DNA from: Henriciella sp.
GTDB lineage: Bacteria; Pseudomonadota; Alphaproteobacteria; Caulobacterales; Hyphomonadaceae
Reading direction: 5' to 3'
Assembly: GCA_030066975.1 (NCBI GenBank)
Contig: JASJAO010000002.1
Coordinates: 310,001 to 374,000 of the forward strand
DNA length: 64,000 nucleotides
A model generated the notes under the pieces. It was not told the origin of the DNA and ran no database searches. It saw nothing but the letters and a program-made list of their open reading frames with translations. Shown piece after piece: positions 1-8,419 of the stretch; the first letter of the stretch is position 1, and each line of letters opens with the position of its first letter. The translations under genes were made by a program, and so were the position numbers.

Positions 1-90
1 AAAATCCCGCTTCGCTTCCTGGTCTTTTGCCTGGGCACGCTCATTCTGTTCGTCATGGCGGGAACGGAAGTCATTCGGGTCTTCCTGTAG
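1..90 (+). CDS. C-terminal end of an unknown membrane-associated protein (partial)
   Basis: Only the last 29 codons are inside the window, ending at TAG 88-90. The visible peptide is strongly hydrophobic (FLVFCLGTLILFVMAG), so it looks like a C-terminal membrane helix followed by a short polar tail. It ends 26 bases before prfA and probably belongs to the same transcript. The family cannot be told from this fragment. The open frame and the composition are what support it as coding. Confidence 0.45.
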   Translation, partial: KIPLRFLVFCLGTLILFVMAGTEVIRVFL

Positions 91-116
91 ACCGCGATAC
101 CGGCTAGAGCCGGGAC

Positions 117-1190
117 ATGGCTACAATACCCCAGTCCCGGCTCGAACAGGTGATCGAGCGATTTGAAGAAGTTGAAGCGCGCATGGGCGCGACGACAGAC
201 GGCGATGAAATCGTCGCGCTGTCGCGAGAACATGCCGAGTTGAAACCGGTTGTCGATGCGGCGCGCGATCTGATCGCCATGCGGGAAGGTCTTGTCGAAG
301 CTGAGGCGATGGCCAAGGGTGACGATGCCGACATGGCGGAACTGGCAGAAGAAGAAGCCAGCGACCTGCGCGAGCGTATTCCGGCCGCTGAGGCCGCGAT
401 GCAGCTTCTGCTCCTGCCAAAAGATGCCGACGACAAAGCCAACATCGTGCTTGAGATTCGCGCGGGCACCGGCGGGGATGAGGCGGCGATCTTCGCTGGT
501 GACCTGTTTCGCATGTATTCCCGCTATGCCGCGCTGCAGGGCTGGAAGATCGACCTGCAAAGCGCCTCGGACGGCGATGCAGGCGGCTATAAGGAAATCA
601 TTGCCAATGTCGAAGGCGATGGGGTGTTCGGGCGCCTGAAATGGGAAAGCGGCGTGCACCGGGTCCAACGTGTGCCCGCCACCGAAACGCAAGGTCGTAT
701 CCATACCTCGGCGGCTTCGGTTGCGGTTTTGCCTGCGCCAGAAGATGTCGAGATTGAGATCCGCAACGAAGACATCCGGATTGACACGATGCGGGCCTCC
801 GGGTCCGGCGGCCAGCACGTCAACACAACTGACAGCGCCGTTCGGATTACCCACTTGCCGACCGGGATCATGGCGACGAGTTCTGAAAAGTCGCAACATG
901 TGAACCGCGACAAGGCGATGCAGCAGTTAAAAATCCGCTTGTATGAGCGCGAAAAACAGGCCGCTGATGCCGAACGGGCCGAAGCGCGGGCAAGCCAGGT
1001 TGGATCCGGCGATCGGTCTGAAAAGATCCGCACATATAATTATCCCGAAAACCGGCTGACCGATCACCGAATCGGCCTGACGCTTTATTCACTCGACAAG
1101 ATTATTTCAGGCGACAAGCTCGAGGACGTGGTTGAGGCGCTGATGACGGAAGATCAGGCGCGCCGCCTCGCAGCCATGGAAGACGCGTGA
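117..1190 (+). CDS. prfA: Peptide chain release factor 1
   Basis: RF1 recognises UAA and UAG in the ribosomal A site and triggers release of the finished peptide. The 357-residue length is normal for the family. The stop-codon recognition tripeptide PAT is at residues 187-189 (RF1 type, not the SPF of RF2), and the GGQ hydrolysis motif is at residues 231-233, the glutamine being the residue methylated by PrmC. A small hairpin (CCGGC/GCCGG, 100-113) lies just before the ATG and overlaps the weak GGGA ribosome-binding site. The gene ends in a 4-base overlap with prmC, the usual partner. Assignment is secure. Confidence 0.97.
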   Translation: MATIPQSRLEQVIERFEEVEARMGATTDGDEIVALSREHAELKPVVDAARDLIAMREGLVEAEAMAKGDDADMAELAEEEASDLRERIPAAEAAMQLLLLPKDADDKANIVLEIRAGTGGDEAAIFAGDLFRMYSRYAALQGWKIDLQSASDGDAGGYKEIIANVEGDGVFGRLKWESGVHRVQRVPATETQGRIHTSAASVAVLPAPEDVEIEIRNEDIRIDTMRASGSGGQHVNTTDSAVRITHLPTGIMATSSEKSQHVNRDKAMQQLKIRLYEREKQAADAERAEARASQVGSGDRSEKIRTYNYPENRLTDHRIGLTLYSLDKIISGDKLEDVVEALMTEDQARRLAAMEDA

Positions 1191-2041
1191 CGCGGCAAAC
1201 CTATGCGGACTTGCTTCAGATGGGAATGCAGCGATTGCGAGAGGCTGGCATTGAAAACGCGCGTGGAGATGCACGAGCGCTTCTTTTGCACACCGCCGGA
1301 TTATCACCGGCTGAACTGATTGGAGTGGAGACAGAGACGCCGACCGATCCGGTGAAAGCGGCATTTATGCAAGCGATAGAGCAACGGGCGGCTCGAATTC
1401 CACTACAGCATATTCTGAAGCGGACATTTTTTTATGGGTTGGAGCTTTCAACCGATCCGCGTGCCTTGATTCCCCGCCCAGACAGTGAGCAGGTCGTGGG
1501 CTTGGCGCTGTCGCTTGGAGTCTCTGAACAAGCCGCCAAAATTGCAGACCTTGGAGCCGGTTCTGGCGCTTTGCTGCTCGCCCTGCTCGATCAACGCCCG
1601 GCCTGGACCGGCATTGCCGTTGAGCAGAGCGCATCAGCAATCACATTGATTGAAAAGAATATTTTAAGTCTTAGCCTCGGGGATCGAGCACGATGCTTCC
1701 ATGGCAGCTGGACCGAGTGGACGGGCTGGGGCGATTGCGATCTCATCATCTCAAATCCGCCCTATATTCGCAGCGCTGTGATCCCGACACTGGCCCCGGA
1801 AGTACGTGATCATGATCCGATTGAGGCACTGGATGGCGGACCGGATGGGCTTGAGGCCTATCGCGAAATTATCGCCCTTGCCGCGGCGCAGATGACGCCG
1901 GGTGCCTTTCTGGTCCTGGAGATCGGCTATGACCAGAAGGACGATGTGACCGACCTGCTGAACAAAGCCGGTTTCATTAAGATTCAGCACCAGAAAGATC
2001 TTGGCGGGCAGGATCGCGCAATCGCCGCGAAGCACCCATAA
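1187..2041 (+). CDS. prmC: Release factor glutamine methyltransferase PrmC
   Basis: PrmC transfers a methyl group from S-adenosylmethionine to the GGQ glutamine of RF1 and RF2 in the cytoplasm. The 284-residue protein has an N-terminal helical substrate-binding part and a Rossmann methyltransferase part. The SAM-binding stretch ADLGAGSGA is near residues 121-129 and the NPPY active-site motif is at residues 190-193. It starts at a GTG whose last two bases overlap the prfA stop (GTGA), which implies translational coupling. The prfA-prmC pair is conserved across bacteria. Confidence 0.95.
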   Translation: MTRQTYADLLQMGMQRLREAGIENARGDARALLLHTAGLSPAELIGVETETPTDPVKAAFMQAIEQRAARIPLQHILKRTFFYGLELSTDPRALIPRPDSEQVVGLALSLGVSEQAAKIADLGAGSGALLLALLDQRPAWTGIAVEQSASAITLIEKNILSLSLGDRARCFHGSWTEWTGWGDCDLIISNPPYIRSAVIPTLAPEVRDHDPIEALDGGPDGLEAYREIIALAAAQMTPGAFLVLEIGYDQKDDVTDLLNKAGFIKIQHQKDLGGQDRAIAAKHP

Positions 2042-2087
2042 CAGAAACCCCCTTGGCGAATCCCCCTGAGCGCGCTAGGTAAAGATC

Positions 2088-2125
2088 AAGGCAGGTGACT
2101 GGGGTTCAAGTCCCGCCTTTAGTTT
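2088..2125 (+). terminator. Possible intrinsic terminator after prmC
   Basis: AAGGC(2088-2092)..GG..GACT pairs with AGTC..CC..GCCTT(2109-2119) around an 8-base loop, giving an interrupted 11-bp stem followed by TAGTTT. It lies between prmC and the DUF4167 gene. The T-tract is poor, so it may only attenuate. Confidence 0.35.
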
Positions 2126-2210
2126 GCGCGACAGCATGAATGTAGACGAGGAAGCCTTCGCGCGGAAACCGTCCGGATAATTCGGGCCTAACAGATCAGG
2201 AAGATTGCCA

Positions 2211-2888
2211 ATGGCAATGCAGCGCAAGCGTCGCCGCCGCTCCGGTGGAAGCAGCAACAATAACAGCAACAATCCAAATCGTCACTTTGAGAGTAACGGT
2301 CCGGACGTCCGCATTCGCGGTTCTGCGCAACAAATCCTCGACAAGTACATGCAATATGCCCGCGATGCCCAAACCAGCGGTGACCGGGTCAAGGCAGAAG
2401 CCCTGTTCCAGCATGCTGAACACTATGCCCGTATCGTTGCGGTGTTTGAGAAGCAGAAGGAAGCTGACCGACTTGAACGGGAAGCCCGTGACGCGAAGCG
2501 GGCCGAAGAGCGCGCCGCCCGCGAAGCCGAACGCGCCGCCGAAGCGGCAGAACGTGGAGAGGATGCAAACCCGACCTCATCGGAAAGTGAAGCCGCGAAA
2601 GACGCCCCTGCAAACGGCGTCGACGGCGATGACGAAGCCGCCCGAAAGCGCCGGACACCGCGCCACAGGCGGCGGGAAACCGCAGAAGCTGATTCCGGAC
2701 CTTCCCCTCAAGACATCGCGTCAGATACACCGGAGCCAGTTACTGCCGAGACCGAAGCACCGGATGCAAAACCAAAGCGTCGCCGTACACCGCGCAAGGC
2801 TGAAGCCCCTGCGGATGAGGGGATTATGAAAACCCTGTCCCGAGGCGCAGATCCAGAGGCGGTCGCAAGCGCCGACGGCGACGGTTAA
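2211..2888 (+). CDS. DUF4167 domain protein
   Basis: A 225-residue highly charged cytoplasmic protein. It begins with a short arginine/lysine run (QRKRRRR), then a Ser/Asn-rich linker. Next comes the conserved DUF4167 block (VRIRGSAQQILDKY... through EALFQHAEHYARIV, about residues 30-75). The rest is an Ala/Glu/Arg-rich, probably disordered tail that is again basic near the end. The basic ends suggest RNA or ribosome binding, but no function is established. An in-frame TTG at 2205 would also open the frame; ATG 2211 is preferred because AGGAAG lies about 8 bases upstream. Position after prfA-prmC is typical in Alphaproteobacteria. Confidence 0.85.
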   Translation: MAMQRKRRRRSGGSSNNNSNNPNRHFESNGPDVRIRGSAQQILDKYMQYARDAQTSGDRVKAEALFQHAEHYARIVAVFEKQKEADRLEREARDAKRAEERAAREAERAAEAAERGEDANPTSSESEAAKDAPANGVDGDDEAARKRRTPRHRRRETAEADSGPSPQDIASDTPEPVTAETEAPDAKPKRRRTPRKAEAPADEGIMKTLSRGADPEAVASADGDG

Positions 2889-2895
2889 TCTGCGA

Positions 2896-4062
2896 TCAGA
2901 CCATGCTCGCATCGGTGGGCAGGTCAAACAATAACCGCCCGGTCAGCTCCCAAGTCGAGGGGGCTGTCACAATATGCTGGGTCATAGCATGCGCATCGCG
3001 AAACCGGCGCTGAAGATCGTTGTGGTTGAACAGTGCCGCCCCACCACCAAGGTCGTAGGTTTCTCTACAAATCTCTGCGGCGGTTCGAACCATATGGGTA
3101 CAGGCCATACGCAGGGCCGCGCGGCGTTCAACGGGAATATCGCCCTCAGTTTCTGCGACATCCCAGGTCTGCTCAATTTCATCATGAAGATAGGCCCGGG
3201 CAGCGCGGAAGTCTGCCGTCAGCCGCGCGAAAGCCGCCTGGACATTCGTCCGCTCGCTGAGCGTTTTGCGTGAGCCCTGGGGTTTCTTGGCACAGGCGAG
3301 TTCGGAGAAGGCTCGCAAAGCGCCTTTCGCGTTGCCGAGCGCGGTGGCCGCGACCCCCAGAGACAGCAGGCCAAACGCCGGAAATTTATACAGGGCGCCG
3401 TCGACCTTTGGTTTGTCGGTCACGAGTGACACCGAACGCGCCTTTGGAACCCGCAGGGCTTTCACTTCAATATCGCCCGATCCTGTGCCCTTCAAACCCA
3501 TTGTGTGCCATGTGTCGATCAGCTCTGCATCGCTTGCGGGAAAGATCATCATGCGCGCATCTGGGCGACCAGACGGAAGGGTTTTCAACTCGTCATTCTC
3601 GAAAATCAGCGAGCCACCGCAAAGCCAGGTGCAGTTTGCAGACCCAGACCCCCATTGCCAACGACCGGAAACGAGATAGTGATCGCCATGATCAATGGCT
3701 TTGCCCATGGGCGCAAAGACCCCGCCGGTGATCACATCTGGATCAGCATAGATTTCAGCAGCGTGTCCCGGCTCCAGATAAGCCGCATTCATCGCCGTCG
3801 TTGCCCCGATCATCACACACCAGGCCGCGCTCGCATTGGCCTCTGCAATCGCTTCGACGACGTCGACAATCTGTCGGGGCGAGCATTCGAGGCCCCCATA
3901 GGCCGCGGGCGTGACCAATCGGAAGAAACCAGCCGAGGCAAATCGCTTGGCAATATCTGCTGGCAAACGCCGCGCGTCCTCAATTTCCTGCGCCCGGCTC
4001 ATCAGCTCGGTGTGAAAACCGTGAGCGGAAGTGAGCAAGGGACTTGGTTCGTGCCGGGTCAT
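2896..4062 (-). CDS. Acyl-CoA dehydrogenase-like flavoprotein (HsaA/HpaB-type)
   Basis: A 388-residue protein with the acyl-CoA dehydrogenase fold: an N-terminal helical domain, a middle beta domain (around VSGRWQWGSGS and GLKGTGSGDIEV) and a C-terminal helical domain of the acyl-CoA_dh_2 type ending with DLGGGAALF. This arrangement is shared by true acyl-CoA dehydrogenases and by two-component flavin-dependent monooxygenases such as HsaA. The WxxGSG and GTGSxD signatures fit the second group better, but no reductase partner is next to it and the substrate is unknown. It is convergent with the DUF4167 gene, separated by 7 bases. No strong ribosome-binding site precedes the ATG. Confidence 0.75.
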   Translation of the reverse strand: MTRHEPSPLLTSAHGFHTELMSRAQEIEDARRLPADIAKRFASAGFFRLVTPAAYGGLECSPRQIVDVVEAIAEANASAAWCVMIGATTAMNAAYLEPGHAAEIYADPDVITGGVFAPMGKAIDHGDHYLVSGRWQWGSGSANCTWLCGGSLIFENDELKTLPSGRPDARMMIFPASDAELIDTWHTMGLKGTGSGDIEVKALRVPKARSVSLVTDKPKVDGALYKFPAFGLLSLGVAATALGNAKGALRAFSELACAKKPQGSRKTLSERTNVQAAFARLTADFRAARAYLHDEIEQTWDVAETEGDIPVERRAALRMACTHMVRTAAEICRETYDLGGGAALFNHNDLQRRFRDAHAMTQHIVTAPSTWELTGRLLFDLPTDASMV

Positions 4063-4171
4063 GGTTGAACGCTAGCGCATTTATGCGCACGCGCAACTGG
4101 TCGCGAGTGATTAGGGTTTCAATATCTTTGAGATCCCCTATGTCGATTGCGGAACTGAACGGAGAGGGCCA

Positions 4172-4519
4172 ATGACCTACACGCTAATCTATCATGCAGG
4201 CTGTGGAACCTGTCGCAAAGGCCTTGCCCTGCTGCAGGAAAAAGGGATCGAACCTGAGCTTCGCAAATATATGAACGTCAGCGAGCGCCTGACGGTTGAG
4301 GAGCTAAAAGACATCGCCGCCAAGATGGAAGGGGGGTCGCCGCGAGCCTTCCTGCGCGAGAAAGACGCCAAACTTAGCGGCCTTTCGGAAGCAGCCAGCG
4401 ATGACGAGGTCTTTGCCGCAATGGCCGATAACCCAAAACTGATTCAGCGCCCAATCGGCATTAAAGGTGACAAAGCTGTCCTCGGGCGTCCGAATGAGCG
4501 GCTACTCGATTTGCTCTAG
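4172..4519 (+). CDS. ArsC/YffB-family thioredoxin-fold reductase
   Basis: A 115-residue protein of the glutaredoxin-linked ArsC family. Features are the N-terminal beta strand with the Cys motif AGCGTCRK (residues 9-16), the central SPRAFLREKD stretch, and the C-terminal IQRPIGIKGDKAVLGRP block characteristic of ArsC proteins. Family members reduce arsenate or act as thiol reductases of unknown target. No arsenic efflux or arsR gene is nearby, so arsenate as substrate is not supported by context. A good AGAGGG site precedes the ATG. Confidence 0.85.
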   Translation: MTYTLIYHAGCGTCRKGLALLQEKGIEPELRKYMNVSERLTVEELKDIAAKMEGGSPRAFLREKDAKLSGLSEAASDDEVFAAMADNPKLIQRPIGIKGDKAVLGRPNERLLDLL

Positions 4520-4526
4520 AGTACGT

Positions 4527-4544
4527 TCGGTGAAATTTCACCGA
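4527..4544. promoter_or_regulatory. Perfect 18-bp palindrome
   Basis: TCGGTGAAATTTCACCGA reads identically on both strands. It sits 8 bases after the ArsC-like stop and about 60 bases before the next gene. No T-tract follows on either strand, so it looks more like a dimeric protein-binding site than a terminator. Confidence 0.5.
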
Positions 4545-4606
4545 TCGGGCAAACGTGTCTTCAATCCCGCTCTGTCATAAGGACCTTTCGCTGCCAAAGG
4601 TGCCTT

Positions 4607-4870
4607 ATGCTCGCGCTTCAGATCCTTGCTGCCTCACTGCTTGCCTTGTCGGCGGCCCTTATTTTCATGCCGCAAATCGTGATCTACGGTCCGCGGGCCT
4701 TGCCGATGCTGGCCGGAAACGGTCAGGCGCGTTTCATTGGCGGCTTCTTTGTGACAGCGCTCGCCCTGACCGTGTCAGCCCCGCACCTCGGCAGTGCGGC
4801 AGCATTCGGCGGCGAGACGGTGCTTCTGGTGGCGATCGACACCTTCACACTGACGTTTGGATTGGTCTGA
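4607..4870 (+). CDS. Small predicted membrane protein
   Basis: An 87-residue protein with two or three hydrophobic helices (residues 2-22, about 42-58 and 66-86) separated by a short polar GPRALPMLAGNGQAR segment. I do not recognise the family. AAAGGTG precedes the ATG at workable spacing. It lies between the ArsC-like gene and the MaoC gene, all plus strand, but the palindrome upstream may separate its transcription from the ArsC gene. Confidence 0.6.
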   Translation: MLALQILAASLLALSAALIFMPQIVIYGPRALPMLAGNGQARFIGGFFVTALALTVSAPHLGSAAAFGGETVLLVAIDTFTLTFGLV

Positions 4871-4926
4871 TTTCTTTCGCTGAGTAAGGCTTGACCTTGC
4901 CCCATCCGGCGCACTTAAAGGGCGCA

Positions 4927-5967
4927 ATGACCAAATCTTTTACCGGCTATTTCTTTGAAGATTTTCACGTCGGCATGGTGCTCAACCATGCGACACCTCT
5001 GACCCTGAGCACAGGCGATGTCAGCCTTTACCGCGCGCTGACCGGCAGCCGTTTTGCGCTGTTCGGCGCGGAAACCTTTGCCAGCGCCAACGGATTTGAG
5101 CGCTTGCCGATTGATCCCCTGCTGGCGTTTCACGTGGTTTTTGGGAAGACGGTGCCAGACATTTCGCTCAATGCCGTGGCCAATCTTGGCTATGCCGAGG
5201 GCCGTTTTCTGGCCCCGGTCTATCCCGGCGATACGTTGCGTGCGGTCTCTGAAGTGATTGGCGTGAAGCAAAACTCCAATGGGAAGACCGGTGTCGTCTA
5301 TGTCCGCACGCGCGGCTTCAATCAGGCCGACACGGAGGTCATGTCCTACGTTCGATGGGTGATGGTGAACAAGCGGGACGCCGCGTCTGCCGCCCCCGAT
5401 ACCGTGATCCCGGACCTGCAAAAGGCGGTTCCGGCCTCAGACTTGCCGAGCGACCTGAACTATAGCGGCTGGGATGACACGCTGGCGGGGTCTTCACTGC
5501 GCTTCCAGGACTATCAGATCGGTGAGAAGATCAATCATGTTGACGGCATGACGGTTGAGGAAGCCGAACACCAGATCGCGACGCGTCTCTACCAGAACAC
5601 GGCGAAAGTCCACTTTGATGGCCACAATCAGAAACAGAGCCGTTTCGGCAAGCGCCTGATCTATGGCGGTGTGGTGATCTCGATCGCGCGGGCGCTGAGC
5701 TTTAACGGCCTGGCCAACGCCGCAGATATGCTGGCGATCAATGCCGGCACGCATACAGGGCCGCTCTTCGCTGGCGATACGCTTTATGCCTGGAGCGAAG
5801 TGCTCGACACGGCAGACCTGAATGACACGGTCGGTGCGCTTCGCTTGCGTCTGGTTGCGGTGAAGGATCAGGATCCGGGCGATTTCGCCCTGCGGGGCGC
5901 GGATGGAAAATATGCGCCGGGTGTGTGTCTTGATTTTGACTATTGGGCAGCGATTCCTCGCCGCTAA
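4927..5967 (+). CDS. mch: MaoC-family double hot-dog dehydratase, probable mesaconyl-CoA hydratase
   Basis: 346 residues from ATG 4927 (AAAGGG site about 5 bases upstream; a TTG at 4891 also opens the frame). The protein has two MaoC-like hot-dog halves: the first begins FEDFHVG and carries HVVFGKTVPDIS...NLGYAEGRF, the second begins FQDYQIGEKI and includes IYGGVVISIARAL. This tandem layout and these strings match my memory of mesaconyl-CoA hydratase (beta-methylmalyl-CoA dehydratase) of the ethylmalonyl-CoA pathway, which interconverts mesaconyl-CoA and beta-methylmalyl-CoA. No malyl-CoA lyase or crotonyl-CoA carboxylase/reductase gene is in the window. Another MaoC substrate is possible. 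Confidence 0.72.
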   Translation: MTKSFTGYFFEDFHVGMVLNHATPLTLSTGDVSLYRALTGSRFALFGAETFASANGFERLPIDPLLAFHVVFGKTVPDISLNAVANLGYAEGRFLAPVYPGDTLRAVSEVIGVKQNSNGKTGVVYVRTRGFNQADTEVMSYVRWVMVNKRDAASAAPDTVIPDLQKAVPASDLPSDLNYSGWDDTLAGSSLRFQDYQIGEKINHVDGMTVEEAEHQIATRLYQNTAKVHFDGHNQKQSRFGKRLIYGGVVISIARALSFNGLANAADMLAINAGTHTGPLFAGDTLYAWSEVLDTADLNDTVGALRLRLVAVKDQDPGDFALRGADGKYAPGVCLDFDYWAAIPRR

Positions 5968-5973
5968 AGAACG

Positions 5974-6525
5974 ATGTCGATTGAAACGCGGCGCACCCGT
6001 CTTGAGGTTCTGGGCGAGCATCATGCGGAGCTGATGCAGCAATATTACGCTGAGAATGAAGCCCATCTCGCCCCCTGGGAACCCTTGCGTCCCGCCGGAT
6101 ACCATACGGCCGCGAATTGGCGGTTTCGGGGACGCCAGGCCGAGATGGATCATGCGCAAGGCAAGTCCCGGCGCTATGTCGCGATACTGAAATCAACCGG
6201 TGAGATCGCGGCCATCTGCAACTTTACCGGCATTACCGGCCCGCCCATGCAAGCCTGCTATCTCGGCTATTCGGTAGCTAAGCGGTTTGAGGGCCAGGGC
6301 GTGATGTCAGAGGTCGTCTCAGCGGCGGTCGAGCATGTCTTTGCGACGCTCGATCTGCACCGGATCATGGCGAACTACATCCCGGAGAATGCGAGAAGCG
6401 GCGCCATGCTGGCGCGTTTGGGTTTTCAAAAAGAAGGCCTTGCCAGATCATATCTGAAAATTGCCGGGCAATGGCGCGACCATGTGCTGACAGCCAAGAT
6501 CAACCCGCAGCATGAAGCGGATTAG
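5974..6525 (+). CDS. RimJ/RimL-type GNAT N-acetyltransferase
   Basis: A 183-residue GNAT protein. The acetyl-CoA-binding motif A is the stretch GYSVAKRFEGQGVMSEVV, followed by the LHRIMANYIPEN and SGAMLARLGFQKEG strings typical of RimJ-like enzymes that acetylate protein N-termini or small amines. It starts 6 bases after the MaoC gene and is likely cotranscribed. Its last 4 bases overlap the convergent marR end. Substrate unknown. Confidence 0.85.
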   Translation: MSIETRRTRLEVLGEHHAELMQQYYAENEAHLAPWEPLRPAGYHTAANWRFRGRQAEMDHAQGKSRRYVAILKSTGEIAAICNFTGITGPPMQACYLGYSVAKRFEGQGVMSEVVSAAVEHVFATLDLHRIMANYIPENARSGAMLARLGFQKEGLARSYLKIAGQWRDHVLTAKINPQHEAD

Positions 6526-6956
6526 TCTCGGGTGATCTTCAGGATCATTTGTGTCAGGCGGATCGCCTGATCCTGTCCAAAGGCATCGTTATAGCTTGCA
6601 AACAGGCGCTTCCAGCCCACATGGATCGCCGGAAGCGTCTCCTGTCCCTTGTCAGTCAGTCTGATTTGCACCTGGCGTCCTTGACCGTGGCGCTCACACA
6701 ACTCCATTGCCGTGAGTTTATCGACAAAGCGCGTGATCGTGGACGGCGCGAGGCTGAGAATCTCAGCGAGGTCACCGACAAGACTGTCAGGGCGTTCGGC
6801 CACCGCCATCAACAGAAACGCCTGACTTGGGGCGAGCCCCAGGGGACGAAAAGCGGCTTCGGCCATGCGGTTGAGATCCCGCTGCAAGCGCGACACGGAG
6901 AAGAACAGGCAGCCAGAGAAAAAATCGTCCAGCCGGACATCTGTATCAGTGCTCAT
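6522..6956 (-). CDS. MarR-family transcriptional regulator
   Basis: A 144-residue winged-helix protein. The DNA-binding helices are in LVGDLAEILSLAPSTITRFVDKL and the wing follows at RHGQGRQVQIRLTDKG, both MarR hallmarks. The frame stays open upstream to 7052, but ATG 6956 is preceded by AGGAGGA at 8 bases, so I start there. It faces the membrane-protein gene at 7061, and the space between holds an inverted repeat suited to a MarR dimer. The ligand is unknown. Confidence 0.9.
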   Translation of the reverse strand: MSTDTDVRLDDFFSGCLFFSVSRLQRDLNRMAEAAFRPLGLAPSQAFLLMAVAERPDSLVGDLAEILSLAPSTITRFVDKLTAMELCERHGQGRQVQIRLTDKGQETLPAIHVGWKRLFASYNDAFGQDQAIRLTQMILKITRD

Positions 6957-6986
6957 CGGGCGTGTCCTCCTGATCTGCTTTGCGTT

Positions 6987-7020
6987 TGTATATGCAACCA
7001 AGCTAAAGATTGCGTATACA
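6987..7020. promoter_or_regulatory. Inverted-repeat operator with outward-facing -10 boxes
   Basis: TGTATATGCAA (6987-6997) is matched by TTGCGTATACA (7010-7020), 10 of 11 positions complementary, centres 23 bp apart. Each arm holds TATACA reading away from the centre, so the arms can be the -10 boxes of the two divergent genes. This is a natural site for autoregulation by the adjacent MarR protein. Confidence 0.55.
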
Positions 7021-7060
7021 GAGTTACGCAGACCTATCGAACCGCCTCCCAATCCCCTAT

Positions 7061-7471
7061 ATGCGCACGATGCTCTCTGGCCTGACCCTAATCTCTGTTG
7101 CGCTGACCGTCCTCCTGTCCGCCTTTGTGCGGCTGGTTCAGACGATGCAGTTGCGCCAGCGTGTCATGGCGGGGCGGACCAGTGTGCGCGAGCTGTCGGA
7201 GCTGTCAGGCATCACCGACGCACGCGATCTGCAGGATATTTTCGGACCGCCCGGCATGAACCGGATCTGGGGCCACGTGACCTTAGCCACAATTGAAGCC
7301 AAACGTCGGCTCGCTGGCTATCTGATGGCCGACAGTCGGCTGCACTGGACCTGCATTGCGGCCGGCCTGCTGGCGCTTCTGATCAGTCACTGGATCGTTC
7401 AACTTGTCCTGATCGTAGCGGCGCTCGTTCAGATCGGTGCGTGGATTTCGGCCCTTCAACTCCCCAAATAG
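7061..7471 (+). CDS. Small predicted membrane protein divergent from marR
   Basis: 136 residues from ATG 7061. One hydrophobic helix is at the N-terminus (about residues 5-22). A charged cytoplasmic stretch follows, containing MAGRTSVRELSEL and IFGPPGMNRIWGHV. A hydrophobic pair near the C-terminus (LHWTCIAAGLLALLISHWIV and the next segment) completes it. I do not recognise the family. No clear ribosome-binding site precedes the ATG. Divergent placement from marR across a shared operator suggests it is the regulator's target. Confidence 0.6.
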   Translation: MRTMLSGLTLISVALTVLLSAFVRLVQTMQLRQRVMAGRTSVRELSELSGITDARDLQDIFGPPGMNRIWGHVTLATIEAKRRLAGYLMADSRLHWTCIAAGLLALLISHWIVQLVLIVAALVQIGAWISALQLPK

Positions 7472-7531
7472 GGATTTGATCATGTTGATGCACAAGGCTA
7501 TGAGCACCCAATTGGGACGAGGGACCACGCT

Positions 7532-8341
7532 ATGAGACTGTGGAAAATGAACGGAGCAGGAAACGCGTTTGCGATCTTTGACGCCCGCGATCGCGTGTTC
7601 ACCCCCACCCCGGAACAATTGCGCGACATTGGTCAGACCCTGAAAGCCGATCAGATCATGTCAATCGAGAGCGACGTGCGTGCTGATGCTTTCCTGCGCA
7701 TCTGGAACGCGGATGGCAGCGAGGTGAAAGCTTGCGGCAATGGCACCCGTGCGGTGGCGCATTTACTGCTGGAAGAGTCCGGCAAAGACCAAGTCCGCAT
7801 TCAAACCGAAGCGGACTTGCTGAAAGGCAGCCGGGCCGACGGCGGTCTCGTCTCTGTTGATATGGGCTCGCCCCTGCTGGGATGGGAAGACATCCCATTG
7901 TCAGAGAAAATGGATGTCCGCGGTGTAGATCTTAAAATCGGCCCGATCGATAATCCGATCCTGTCTCGACCCGCCGTAGTCTCGATGGGCAATCCGCATG
8001 CGGTGTTTTTCGTCGCCGATGTTGACGCGTTCGACATCCCCGCGATTGGCCCCCTAGTCGAGTGGCATCCCACGTTTCCAGAAGGCACAAATGTCGGCTT
8101 CGCGCAGATTCTTGATCGCCAAACGATCCGTTTGCGGGTGTGGGAACGCGGCGCCGGGCTCACCAAGGCATGTGGCACGGGCGCCTGCGCTGCGCTTGTC
8201 TGCGCCGCGCGTGCGGGCAAGACCGATCGGCAAGCCAAATTGATCCTTGATGGTGGTGAACTGCTTATCAATTGGGACGAGACGACCGATCATGTGATCA
8301 TGACCGGTCCAGTCGAACTGGAATCTACGCTGGAGATCTAG
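7532..8341 (+). CDS. dapF: Diaminopimelate epimerase
   Basis: DapF converts LL- to meso-diaminopimelate for lysine and peptidoglycan synthesis, using two thiols and no cofactor. The 269-residue protein has both: C68 in ACGNGTRA and C214 in KACGTGACA. The N-terminal KMNGAGNAF motif is also typical. Length is normal. It heads a plus-strand series (dapF, EEP hydrolase, mtaB, ftsY, 5-FCL); dapF-mtaB-ftsY is a familiar alphaproteobacterial order, here with a hydrolase gene inserted. Confidence 0.95.
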   Translation: MRLWKMNGAGNAFAIFDARDRVFTPTPEQLRDIGQTLKADQIMSIESDVRADAFLRIWNADGSEVKACGNGTRAVAHLLLEESGKDQVRIQTEADLLKGSRADGGLVSVDMGSPLLGWEDIPLSEKMDVRGVDLKIGPIDNPILSRPAVVSMGNPHAVFFVADVDAFDIPAIGPLVEWHPTFPEGTNVGFAQILDRQTIRLRVWERGAGLTKACGTGACAALVCAARAGKTDRQAKLILDGGELLINWDETTDHVIMTGPVELESTLEI

Positions 8342-8419
8342 TTTTCTATTGCTCTTGCAAGGCGCTCGCGCAATATCACTGTCGCGGGGAGAGAAGACCT
8401 CGCGCGTGGGGTTTTGGGG

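Noticed and set aside
2095-2118. tRNA T-arm-like GGGGTTCAAGTCCC
   Set aside because: The fourth stem pair is mismatched and no acceptor, D or anticodon arm can be built around it. It is better explained as part of the stem-loop at 2088-2125.
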